Assembly: GCA_034231615.1 (NCBI GenBank)
Contig: CM067307.1
Location: 1,332,001 to 1,396,000, forward strand
Direction of reading: 5' to 3'
Source: Meghimatium bilineatum
Taxonomy: Eukaryota > Mollusca > Gastropoda > Stylommatophora > Philomycidae
DNA: 64,000 nucleotides
The notes under the pieces are model-generated. The model saw only the letters and a list, made by a program, of their open reading frames with translations, was not told the DNA's origin and ran no database searches. Each line of letters begins with the position of its first letter. Position 1 is the first letter of the stretch. Both the position numbers and the translations under genes were made by a program. Of the stretch, positions 1 to 13,000 are shown piece by piece.

Positions 1-85
1 TCAATGTCAGGATTCAACTTGTCAGCCATCTCTACACACACCAGGAAGATACCACGAACAAGTCTTAAACTGTTGTCATCATCAC
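1..85 (-). CDS. Possible exon of another gene, opposite strand, cut by the window edge
   Basis: On the - strand an acceptor gtcattgcag is followed by 28 open codons reading GDDDNSLRLVRGIFLVCVEM then ADKLNPDI to the window edge. The composition looks like ordinary globular protein rather than repeat. There is no strong polypyrimidine tract, and I recognise no family. It could also be an old transposon fragment. Confidence 0.35.
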
Positions 86-311
86 CTGCAATGACACGAC
101 TATTATTATTATATTTGAATTGAGACATTGATGAACTTAAACCAATTTTGAAAGACCAATCTATCCCAATGAAACTAAAGAAAAATCATAAATTCAATCT
201 TCATACCAACATCGTGTTACTAATGTCAGACATGGACACTAACAAAAGAACAAGAGAGAAAGCTAACTACGTGTGAAATGAGATGTCTATGAAAAACAAC
301 AAACAGAATAA

Positions 312-486
312 GAAGAGATTACATGAGGAGTGAAGAGATTAGATGAGGAGTGAAGATATTACATGAGGAGTGAAGAGATTACATGAGGAGTGAAGAGATT
401 ACATGAGGAGTGAAGAGATTACATGAGGAGTGAAGAGATTACATGAGGAGTGAAGAGATTACATGAGGAGTGAAGAGATTACATGA
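312..486 (+). repeat. Tandem array, 20 bp unit, about 9 copies
   Basis: The unit is acatgaggagtgaagagatt, nearly perfect. It runs directly into LINE sequence (aactgttggaacaacatcag) and resembles the matching LINE coding stretch on the - strand at 63240-63290, so it grew inside a LINE copy. Confidence 0.95.
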
Positions 487-670
487 ACTGTTGGAACAAC
501 ATCAGTGATCAAATATATTAAAAAACAAAGACTGAAATGGTTTGGCGACTTAAGGAGAATTAAAGTTTATTGGCCAGCAGCAAGAGCATACAGCAGAAAA
601 GGGAAACAGCAAGATACAGAGGAAAGCCAAGAAGGTGGATTGAAGGAGTTGCCAACATTTTGAGAGTTCA
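487..670 (+). mobile_element. LINE 3' coding fragment (family C)
   Basis: Reads TVGTTSVIKYIKKQRLKWFG and YWPAARAYS, the post-reverse-transcriptase tail of a non-LTR element. The - strand at 63070-63335 encodes the same stretch (TVGTTSVLKYIEKQRLKYFS). The fragment is frameshifted and 5' truncated. Confidence 0.75.
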
Positions 671-895
671 GACATTTTTGTTGCAGAGCTAAAGGTTAAG
701 CAATGTTTTTCAAATTATAGAAAAGTTTTCTTCAAAAGTGTCTAATTGTTTATTAACAAATTTAAAAAAATGTTTCTCCAACATAGGCCCCACAGTTTTT
801 AGTTTTTTCTTTTGTACTTAGTTTCAGTTTTCTCTGTTATTTTATGACTTTTTTTTATGTTCTAAAAATTACAGTTTAGCAAATATTCTTTTCAG

Positions 896-1036
896 TTGCC
901 ATATGCGATGTCCTCTCCAACTATGGCAGAATACAGTTTTGTATGAATGGTGGGGAATGTCTGGGAGACATTACACAAAAACTTTGTGACTGCAGTGGTA
1001 CAGGTTTTCATGGGATCCGCTGTGAGCTGAAGGGAG
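896..1036 (+). CDS. Exon 1: EGF-like domain 1
   Basis: The exon has 141 bases in phases 1-1, with acceptor ttttcag and donor gtaaat. Its 47 codons carry the six EGF cysteines, including the motif CMNGGEC and a terminal CDCSGTGFHGIRC. Symmetrical 1-1 phasing is usual for shuffled EGF exons. It is the first exon seen; the phase-1 start shows that coding exons precede it outside the window. Confidence 0.88.
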
Positions 1037-4000
1037 GTAAATAAAAACACTAAATGAACATACTGTGTATATTTGTTCTAAAGCCGCCTTTTTGGGGAAA
1101 AATTTCATTGCAAGAGGAAAAATCAGTGGCGGGGTGAGGGGGGGGGGGGGGAGTTTCAGCTTATGAATTCAGCTTCATTTTTGTGTTGATGAGAAACAAG
1201 TACGTGAGTGGTGGAAAAATAAAATGTCTATCGAAGAAGTGCCACAGAACCAGAAGCAATGCTCAACAAGGTGTGCGCTATTTCCTGAGTTGAAAAAAAG
1301 ATGTTAAAGATTGAGTTGTTGAATGTTGGTCAAAAATTGTTACATTGTGACAAGATCTGGAATTCATTTATGTGCTATACAAATGATGAAAGAAGCAAAA
1401 AACAAGTTGGTTATACCTATTACTTTTGTTGCATCAGCTGGTGGTTATACCTATTACTTTTGTTGCATCAGCTGGTGGTTATACCTACCGGGTATTACTT
1501 TTGTTGCATCAGCTGGTGGTTATACCTATTACTTTTGTTGCATCAGCTGGGGGGTTATACCCTATTACTTTTGTTGCATCAGCTGGGGGATTATACCCTA
1601 TTACTTTTGTTGCATCAGCTGGGGGGTTATACCTACCGGGTATTACTTTTGTTGCATCAGCTGGTTGGTGTACAAGATTTATGAATCGTCACAATCTATA
1701 CTTATATCAGCGCACATAAATATTGCTGGGAGCTAGAATCCCTGGGAATAACCAGGGAACTAGAGATCAAAGACAATCTCCCAAATAACCTAGTTGCATA
1801 CAGATCCAGAAGTGTTTTTTCATTTTTCTTTTGTGCTGAAGTTAGCGCATAGGGCAGAGGTCAGATCTCTCCATTTCTGTCTGTTCAAAGCTATTCTGTG
1901 CAGTTCTTGAATAGTATGAATATTGATTGTTTTACTTTCTCTAAGTATTGTTCAATCTTTTTTTGGCCACTTCATGAGACAGGCAGGTTTAGAGAACATA
2001 ATCACAACATGCAAAATGAAGGCAACAGAGACAGAGGGTGACAATGTGAGAAAATATTAGAGAGTTTGACAACTTGGCACGTCAAGGAAACAACAACGAC
2101 TTTGATACATAATACTGTGGACAGAGAGCTGTGGAGAGCCATGAGCACCTACACCAGCTGGCATGGCACATGATGATGATGATGAAGAATTATTGTTCTT
2201 CTGAGTGTTTCTTTTGGTCTACCCCTGGCTCTTTTCTCTGTAGGTATCCATTCCAGAGATTGTGGTGTATTCTGTTGATGTCTGCACGTAGGACATGCCC
2301 GATGTAGGACCAACAGCATTTTCTGATAATATTTGTGATGAAATTTTGATGGAGTACTAGAGATACACCCATCTCTGCTATGAGATTTCTACTTGATCTC
2401 CCCAGCATTAGAGTGCAACAACAGGTAGCACTGGTTAAGTCATACCTTAAACTAACAGAATACAACCACCACAGATCATGAATAGCAGAGGCTGAAGACA
2501 CACTTCGAAGTGTATGTGAATTTGAAGTAATAGGAAAGGGCAGTGAATGGGTGGAGGTAGACACTGAGAAGAAATCACTGTCTAAAGTAATAATACAACT
2601 AGATAAAGCGTGTCAAAAATGCACGGGTGTCAGGGCCCATGTTACTGTGCATGAACTCGCCCAGCTACACTCGAAACCACAAGACATAATTATATACACA
2701 GATGGCTCTGCTAACAGAAACACAAATAAAGGCGGTTGTTGTTTTGTTGCCTACAGAAACGGCGTAAAGTTGGTTGAGAAATCTTCAGCATATTCTACTG
2801 TCACATCGAGCATGAGGATGGAGATAGAGGGAGTTACAGCAGCACTTAATTGGTTGATAACTGATACATCAGCACACTCGGTAATACTCACAGACTCTCA
2901 AAGCATGTTGTGCAAGATAGAAAAGTTCATGCTAAGAAAAGAATGGTGGGACTTATTGAACAACTCAGTTGTCCAGAGCATTACATGGATAGACTGCCCT
3001 GGTCATGCTGGGGTCAGAGGAAATGAGAGAGCCGACTTATTGGCAGGCAATACAGTGATAGACGGCACAATGCTGTGAAGTGATAAAGCAGACTTTATTC
3101 ACTCATTCATTGAATGAATTGAGTAATTAATTCATTTCAAGATGTAGATGATGTCAATGAGGCTGACAACGTACACATACAGATAATGTTAGAAATGGGA
3201 GTATCTAGAGGGGAGAAAAGGAAAAGTAATTTTTTCTGGAAAGTCCTGAAGATCACACAATCAGCATCTGATGGGACTCTGAGTCTAGTCTACATACACA
3301 TGGGATGGCTGCTGGAATGGAGAGAGGACCACATATGGGAGTGTCCCACGTGCTGTTATGCTAGTTTCTAATAAAAAAACTAAAATAGCCCAAAAGCTGC
3401 CTAAAGACCTTGAAGACAAAATTGCTTTGTTCCAGATTTATAATTCAACATGAAAAAAAAAGTCATCATTTGTCTATCTCAGATCGGGAATATGAATGAA
3501 ACTCTGATGACATTTGTTCTACCAAGCAATAGACTGGAAATATGAATGAAACTCTGATGACATTTGTTCTACCAAGCAATAGACTGGAAATATGAATGAA
3601 ACTCTGATGACATTTGTTCTATCAAGCAATAGATCAGAAATATGAATGAAACTCTGATGACATTTGTTCTATCAAGCAATAGATCAGAAATATGAATGAA
3701 ACTCTGATGACATTTGTTCTATCAAGCAATAGAACTGTGACTGGAGTTGTAATTCAATTTTGTCTGATATTATTAAAAAATCATTTAAGAAATGCTGCAT
3801 TAGTAACAAACTGGAGGGATGAGAAGATGATGTTTTATTCGATGTATTAGATGATGAAAAAACAGTGAGGCTGAAGATTATAGCAACAACATGTATGAGG
3901 ACAATGTTAAAACAGAAGAAGAGTTTCAAGTATTTTTTGTACAAGTACATTTTTTAAGTAGGAAGCCAGAGGACAATTTAAAAAAAATTCTTGAGACTAA

Positions 4001-7000
4001 CGGGAATTGAACCAGTCCGTTCTACGGCACCAAATCACCTAGCAACAATTGCACACGCGTTTTTCAGTACTTGGCTAACCGCATCTCCAAAAAAGATGCG
4101 ATTTCATCAAGCCATTCAAATCGTGCACACAAAGTCACCCGAACGGACCAATCGAGACAAGGACTATTACAACAACAACAAACATCCCGTACAGGTATTG
4201 AAATATCCTCAGTAACAACAAACACATAACATAATATCCGTATTAGTTATACAAGGGCCGATAGGTCTTCTTGTAAACATGGATAACATATATAGACAAT
4301 ACAATTTTGCTTCAAATAATTGTTTATACAAGTAAATTTTTTAAGTAGGAAGCCAGAGGACAATTTTTAAAAAATTCTTGAGACTAACGGGAATTGAACC
4401 AGTCCGTTCTACGTGCGGTTAGTCAAGTACTGAAAAACGCGTGTGCAATTGTTGCTAGGCGATTTGGTGCCATAGAACGGACTGGTTCAATTCCCGTTAG
4501 TCTCAAGTATTTTTAAAAATTGTCCTCTGGCTTCCTACTTAAAAAATTTACTTGTATAACCTTTAGCAAGCCGGATTAAAAAATACAAAACCTCTTCCTG
4601 CCACCGGATTCTTTTTTGAGAATTTTCATCTTTTCTGGTTGGTGTTACGGAAATGCAATAACTTTTTTGTTATTCGTGATAAAAAAAAAAAAATTGTCCG
4701 TGCAAATGCAGAATTGAATACCGCAAATGTATGTATATTTTAAAAATTTTTATGTAACATACCCGGGGTTTGCGCAGGAAGTGAACACCTTTTTTGCGCA
4801 AAAAACCAACAGAAACAACAAGACATGGGTGTTCGGAAAACTCAATAACATTTTTGCTATTAGAGATTTTAAAATAATTTCAACAGATTTAAATGCAGAA
4901 TTGAATACTGCAAATGGGTGTGTAATTGTTTTTTTTTTATGTATCTTACTCGAGTTTTGCGCAAGAGGTGAAGACATTTTCTCGAAAAAACAAAATATAT
5001 GCAAAAAAGACACGGGTGTTCGGAAAACTCAATAACATTTTTGTTATTAGAGCTTTTAAAATAATATCAACACATGTAAATGCAGAATTGAATACTACAA
5101 ATGGGTGTGTAATTGGTTTTTTTTTATGTATCCTACCCGAGGTTTGCGCAAGAGGTGAAGACAATTTTTATTTTAAAATTACATAAAAACAAACAACACA
5201 AATGACTTACCCACTGGCCATGCAGCTCTGGAGTAAACCTACATGCTGTGCAGCTCAGAGGAACAATCAATTTTGAAATGTACCAATGTGTGGTATCTAT
5301 GGAAGCAGGGGTAGGGGCACAGAGTGACCTGACATGCTGCGCACACGTACTGAGTCTGGTGACGCTTCTTTGACCGATCTGAACAGACTACACAGTCAGG
5401 AAGCGCAGGCTTGCCACTGGACAACCGTTTAGGATTTATAGCAATATGGTGTGTTGGTCCTATTGCCAATCATGCTTTCATCGATACTGATTTCTTTGGA
5501 GAGGCCATAATATTGTTGGAACAGAGGAATAAGTTTGTCAACAAACCCCTGTATCTTGAACGCCTTGCTGTGACCCGGTTGCCCTCGTGCAACAGCTGTT
5601 GTGTTGTCTACAAGGTGCAGGAATGAAAGAATAGCTAAAAATCTATTCCTAAACCCAGGCATCTTGATGAGACCATCATTAGACCAATACAATTCAAAGG
5701 AGGAACGTTTGGTCAGTCCCATCAAGAGCACCAAAGCAACAAAAGCTGTCATCTCATCAGCTGTGACTTCCTTCCACATCTTCACACGAGATGCAATGCC
5801 GGCGGCCTGTCCCTTCGAATCACTAACCTGCTTAGCGTAACGATTAGTTTCAGTTACCAACATGTTCACAATATCATCTGTAATAAACAGACGAAACACG
5901 TCTACCGCACTAATGTCATCATCTAAGCCTATAGGTCCAACAACTTCATCGAAGTTGCTAAGCCAATCATGGCTATACCCCGAAGGAACACTAGAATTTC
6001 CAACAATTTCTTCTTCCAATATGTCGTCATCGGCCACGCTGCGAACTGAATCAGTATCACTATTATCTCTATCTAACAACACATCATCTATTGGAGCGAT
6101 ATCTGCATCTGTTAACGGCATACTTACCTCCTCATCCGAATCGGGATCCATCACGAACGCAAAATAAATTGTATCCATTGTAGGCCTAGGTTGCTGTCGG
6201 AAAATGCGATGGAACAACGTCTTGACGCTACTGTAAATTATAACAACTGGACAGGGCGGACGTGAACTGGTACCGGCTTCGATTGCGCATGCCCTGAACT
6301 ACATACATGCTGTGATTTGGCTGTTGTAAGCCTATTTGGCACAATGTCTCATTGAGTGAGTGCACTTGACAACGGTAAACAGCCGCCATCTTTTTTTTGT
6401 CAAACAGATTTAACAACGGCGCGGTGAAGGATAAACAAATATTTGAAGCAAAAATGTATTGTCTATATATGTTATCCATATTTACAAGAAGACCTATCGG
6501 CCCTTATATAACTAATACGGATATTATGTTATGTGTTTGTTGTTACTGAGGATATTTCAATACCTGTACGGGATGTTTGTTGTTGTTGTAATAGTCCTTG
6601 TCTCGATTGGTCCGTTCGGGTGACTTTGTGTGCACGATTTGAATGGCTTGATGAAATCGCATCTTTTTTGGAGATGCGGTTAGTCAAGTACTGAAAAAAG
6701 CGTGTGCAATTGTTGCTAGGCGATTTGGTGCCGTAGAATGGACTGGTTCAATTCCCGTTAGTCTCAAGTATTTTTTGGAGACTCAGATGAATTAGACATT
6801 GAAGGATTTAATGCCATTTGAAGGTACCGTATTTGAAAGGCAACAATGATAGGAATGATGTATTTTCATGTTTTCTAGTTATTCACTTTCAAAATCAAAG
6901 AGGGGGGGGGGTTGACTTAAAATCGAGTGAGCACTTTTTTCAGCTGTAGAACAAGTTTATGCGGTATATAATTGTCACATAAAAGGTAAAAGCAGGTCCC

Positions 7001-10000
7001 ATGATATCTGCCATCAGGGATAAAGATAACATTTCATGTACTAAACTGCAACTACTATTAGGTGAGGTGGCCAGTTCCCTTCCTTGTTGTTTTACCTCCC
7101 CTAACTCATGTATGCCAGGTTCAAGATCACATCCATACAAAATATGGCAGGATTGTAATTTCTCACTTGATATGACCACTCTTCCAGTCAATCAGCTGTC
7201 AATGTGGAGGTGGAACTTGATCACGATGATGACAAATACAAAAAATAAAGAATCTTTTAAATTCAAAAGATTTAAAGGCCCATGTGCATTGGTGGTGATG
7301 GATTACCAAGCCGTCCGTGTGCATCACAACATCTGTGTCTTCAGCATGTTCACAGATGAGTGCCTTGATTTCAGCATCCACACTCACTTGGCTGTGTTCC
7401 CTACACTCTATATTGAGTGTAATGACAGTCTTGACTGCCTCTTGAAATATCATAGGAATTGTGCCTTCTGGGGTGCAAATCTGTTTAACGGTATCTTTGG
7501 CATGACCATCCACAATTTGCATCATAATGTATTATTTGCATGTTAGTATTTTGTTTTAAGAGGAGATGGGCACCACTAGCTAAACCTTTTGCCCACTGAA
7601 ATACTACAATGGAACTAAAAATAAGACTGGAGATGGCTATAGCGTCCTTGTCAAGGCTAACTGTGATTTGGAAAAGCAACATCAGTGTTGGAGTGAAAAT
7701 CAAACTGTATAGGTTGCTGGTGCTTTCTGTTGTGTTGTATGGTTGTGAGAGTTGGACACTCACTGCGGACATGGAGAGAAGATTACAGGCTTTCGAGTAT
7801 AAATGCTACAGAAGAATTCTACAAATTTCCTATAGGGAACATAAGACCAATGTGTACATAAGAAATAACGTAGAGATGTGTGCAGGTGTCCAGGAGCCAT
7901 TTCTTTCAATAGTGAAATGACGAAAACTAGCATGGTTCGGACATGTATGCAGGCACGATTCCTTGTCAAAAACAATACTGCAGGGAACTGTCGAGGGTGG
8001 AAGAAGCAGAGGAGGCCAAATAAAGACATGGACAGACAACATCAAGGAATGGACAGGGCTAGATATTTCCACACTCATCCGCAACGCTGAGGATAGAATT
8101 CGCTGGAGGACTCTGTGTTCTGAAGCATCCAATGTGGTACCCCTACGACCCTGAAGGGTTATGGGTTTATTGATTATTTGATTGATTTTGTTTTAAATTT
8201 AATTGCAGATTTGTTTACAAACCTTAGTTCACTTGTAATTTGTTCATAATGTATTTATAGTTTGTTTTGAAATTAAATTCTGTTACTTTTAACTTTTGAC
8301 AGAAAACATAGCTGAGACAAACTGTACTCTACGCAGAGATACTGCCAACTTGGCAGTAGACATTCTAAAAGGATATGGCAACCTTTGGGCAGATGTCAGC
8401 ATGAGTACTGCACTAAATGAAACTAAAAATATTTTGAATTTGTACAAAACAGTAAGATCTATTGTAAAATCTAACATAGTTTTAGTGCATTTCAGTAACA
8501 TCTATAGTAAAATCTAACATAATGGGTACAATTCTGTAAGATCTATAAAAAATTCCAGGATATAGACCTAGGTCTAGTAATTTTTCATTAAGGTCATAAA
8601 TGTCATTTAGTTTGTTGGTTGGTTACTTAATTAACATTCCATGGGCTCATGTATAGGTCTGCCTTATCTGAAGTGCAATGATATCAGGTCTTGAACTCTT
8701 GTACTTTGTAAAAATAAAATTGTTGTAGTTTGGTATTTTAACAGATGTAGACTTGTCGCTTCAACTGAATTAATCTCATTCTCTGTGTTTCCTTAGGATG
8801 ATATCTTTGTTCCATCCTGCAATGCCGAAGGTGTATATGAATACAGTGGCTGCTTGTATACAGTCAAAGATCTATCTGAAAGAAGCTGCTACTGTGCTTT
8901 AGATGATGGCACAATGTTTGGTAATAAACAAAACCCTTTTAGTCCACCTCAAGGATGCAGCAAATATTCAGGTACACATCTCACCTTATATTCTTGGAAT
9001 TCAAGTTCCAGTTACCTTCTTTAATGTTTAATTATTTTTTTCTGAAATGTCTAGATAATTTAAACACCCCTACAAAATACACCTTGAAACTTTGTTGAAG
9101 ATAGACCTTACTTGTGGGTAAGGTCAAAGGGAGACAAGCAAGAAGCAGACAGAGATCAAAGTGGGAGAACAACATCAAACGATGGACAGGTTACAGTCTA
9201 GCATAGTGCACCACCAAAACAAGAGACAGGGGATGTTGGAAGTCTGTTGCAGCCAACCTTCATTGTGGAAGCGGCACTTGATCATGATGATGGCAAATAC
9301 AAAAAATAAAGAATGTTTTAAATTCAAAAGATTTAATTGGTGTATCTCCTTCTTCTTCTGCATTCATTCTCAAACTCCTGCAGATTAGCAGGATGTAGTC
9401 AGGAGAACAGAATGCATTGTGTCATGGTTTACAGCATTGCTGCAATATCTGCACCTTTTGGTCTGAAACATCCATCTTCAGCGTGGAGCTGTATTACTTT
9501 GACCCTATATGAGATGGAACAGCCAACTCCACCCCATAACCTCCTAGCTTCCTCTTATGATATTAATGGAAGGTAAACAGTGTTGCTATTCTGTGCTCCT
9601 CTTTTGGGCTCCGGCAACACGTATTGTATAACAAACAATATTGTTAACGTCTGTTTTGTCACACATGCTCTGTCTTGCCATCAACTGTACAACCTTTTCA
9701 AACCATCTCTCCCCCCCCCCCCCCCCAATAATTTGCTGACATAATTTATGCACAACCACATATCTATACATTTATCACTTTCTATCTTGTTTGTCTCATT
9801 TATCACATAATTTATGCACAACCACATATCTATACATTTATCACTTTCTATCTTGTTTGTCTCATTTATCACATAATTTATGCACAACCACATATCTATA
9901 CATGTGTGTTTGTCTGTGCATATAACTAGCATCATTGAAGTAGAACATTCACGAAGGCCCTCATCAAGGTTAGCACTCATGACTCTTTTTCTTGTAGAAA

Positions 10001-13000
10001 TCCCCTCTTCCTTCATCCTTTAACCACTTAACTCTGTCTACTTCTGTTTGTCAACAGTTCATTATTAGCTTTTGTAACAGGCAGCAAATTTTCCTGAAAC
10101 TAAATACAATCATAAATGCTTATTTTCACATTACCATTTTCAAATTATCTGGTGCTACAAGTAAAGGTCCTACAGTGTGGTTTTTTGCTGTTTTAATTCC
10201 TGTTTAAATTTATGTTTTCTTGATAAAGGTCCCAATTGGATGCAGCATAGAATAAGTCTTTGTTGCTTTGATTTTATTTTAAATTTTAATTTTTATATAG
10301 GCCCTACATTATGTTACATTTAGTACTTCTATTATTTATTAGTAAGTAGTAACAAATAGTACATTATCCATAGTGTTATTACTCAAGCCTGGTTATGTCT
10401 AGATATTCAGTTACTGTGTTTATTCATAGAATGCTAATAGTTTGTCACACAACCTCTCTACTTAGTGTTATGTATCTGTAACAACTACCAGTAGGTACAT
10501 TATCTCCTTAGTTTTACTATTTAAAAAGTTAAGACAAGATGTGATAATGATGATTTTTTCACAAGGTGAAAGGTTAGCAGTCTAACCCCTCCCCCCTCAT
10601 TCCCCACCAACATTCCTTAGTCACTTCCTACGACATGCCTAGAAAAAAGGAGTGTTTCTATTCTTTTCATGCTGAACTTTACAGGCCTCAGTAGTCACAT
10701 AGGCAAATATACACAAGTATAGAGAACCATATGGTCAAGTGGTTAGAATGTCAGTCTTGTAAACATATGGTCAAGTGATTAGAATGCCAGTCTTGTAAAC
10801 ATATGGTCTAGTGGTTAGAATGTCAGTCTTGTAAACATATGGTCAAGTGGTTAGAATGTCAGTCTTGTAAACATATGGTCAAGTGGTTAGAATGCCAGTC
10901 TTGTAAACATATGGTCTAGTGGTTAGAATGTCAGTCTTGTAAACATATGGTCTAGTGGTTAGAATGTCAGTCTTGTAAACATATGGTCTAGTGGTTAGAA
11001 TGTCAGTCTTGTAAACATATGGTCAAGTGATTAGAATGCCAGTCTTGTAAACATATGGTCTAGTGGTTAGAATGTCAGTCTTGTAAACATATGGTCAAGT
11101 GGTTAGAATGTCAGTCTTGTAAACATATGGTCAAGTGATTAGAATGCCAGTCTTGTAAACATATGGTCTAGTGGTTAGAATGTCAGTCTTGTAAACATAT
11201 GGTCTAGTGGTTAGAATGTCAGTCTTGTAAACATATGGTCTAGTGGTTAGAATGTCAGTCTTGTAAACATATGGTCTAGTGGTTAGAATGTCAGTCTTGT
11301 AAACATATGGTCAAGTGGTTAGAATGTCAGTCTTGTAAACATATGGTCTAGTGGTTAGAATGCCAGTCTTGTAAACATATGGTCAAGTGATTAGAATTCC
11401 AGTCTTGTAAACATATGGTCTAGGACTAAAGTCAGGGTTGAGATTGCATTTTTTTTTCAGGGGTACAATTAAAAAATGCAAGCTGTAGGCCTATATGTAG
11501 TCACAATACTAGGTCAAAGTGACCTTATTTCCACTGTCTATAAGATTCAGCACATGCTCCTGAGCATGAAGTCACCAAAAGTTTCAGTTCTGATTTTTTG
11601 TCATGAAATATTTCATAAATCATCCTCCCAGTTCATTGAACCAGAAGTCCATAAGTACTCAGATTTCTCATTGACCACACCTACTCTGTGCTTATTTACT
11701 AGTCTCCTCTGGTAACCTACATGACACTCTTGTTTACTAGTCTGCTCTGGTTACCTACATGACACTCTTGTTTAGTCACTTACTTCTCAATTGTTCTCTG
11801 CATGCTCGTGTGATTAATATATATATATATCTGTATCCCACTGTTAGATTCATGTCCTGAGGAGATGGGAGTGGATTGTTTACAGCCTGACTGGCTGTGT
11901 TCAGACGCAGTAAGTTATGTTAGTGTTCATTTAATATAATGTATGATTTCCCTCAATGGGGAATCTCCCTAGTGGTTAAGCTGCTCGACTTGCATTCAAG
12001 AGGTCATGAGGCTCATGTAATGTTGTGTTTTTTTCTGTGATCCCTGTGGATTATCACATGAAGCTACAGAGTTACGTGCTATGAGTGGTACTCTCGGCAG
12101 GTGGCCTGCGTTTCGTTGAGTGTGACAGAGTACATATGAGAAACCAAGTACAGTGAAGTTAATCCTCAATGATTTTTGAACCCCCTTTTTTTCCTTCAAC
12201 ATTTCATCAATGTAATTAATGCCATTAGCAAGGCACAACTCTTCAACAAAAAATGTCTAGTGCTCACTTGCCTTGTCCTGCCATTATATGTCCAGTAGAT
12301 ATGGAGTGGGGGGGGGGAGTCATTAGGTTATTAAACCACACCACCTTCCACCCTTAGCAAATCAGAATATGACTTTTAGTACTAGGAAAATAGCCATACA
12401 CTCCCTACACTCCCATCTTCCCTTTCAGTACTAGGAACATAGCCATAAGACTGGTAACCTCACACTCCCATCTTCCTTTAGCGATTTTTCATAAATTGTT
12501 TCATCAGAGAAATTAGCACATGCAAACAAATGAACTGTTTTCATCCATCATCACTATCATCATCATCACTATCATCATCATCGCTAACATCATCATCGCT
12601 AACATCATCATCGCTAACATCATCATCGCTAACATCATCATCGCTAACATCATCATCGCTAACATTGTGAGGTGGCCTGTCTGGGACAGGATGAAGCAGT
12701 TATTATCACAGTTTTTATGAACAAGAGTTGAGGTAAAACACTACACACTTCCAAGAGTTGAGGTAAAACACTACACACTTCCAAGAGTTGAGGTAAAACA
12801 CTACACACTTCCAAGAGTTGAGGTAAAACACTACACACTTCCAAGAGTTGAGGTAAAACACTACACACTTCCAAGAGTTGAGGTAAAACACTACACACTT
12901 CCAAGAGTTGAGGTAAAACACTACACACTTCCAAGAGTTGAGGTAAAACACTACACACTTCCAAGAGTTGAGGTAAAACACTACACACTTCCAAGAGTTG

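Larger units (their letters stand above)
3990..6769 (-). mobile_element. piggyBac-type element, internally deleted, with long inverted arms
   Basis: Two arms of about 338 bp (3990-4327 and 6431-6769) are inverted copies differing at only a few bases. Between them lie a small foldback (4328-4558), a 185 bp direct repeat block (4690-5170) and a broken piggyBac transposase on the - strand (5239-6217). The region is richer in CpG than its surroundings. With the transposase core missing it can move only with help from an intact relative. Confidence 0.82.

Noticed and set aside
5239-6217. Domesticated piggyBac-derived host gene
   Set aside because: The catalytic core is missing, the two coding parts are in different frames, and no exon structure joins them.
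10730-11423. CRISPR-like regular repeat array
   Set aside because: The repeats are contiguous with no spacers and the DNA is animal; it is a minisatellite.
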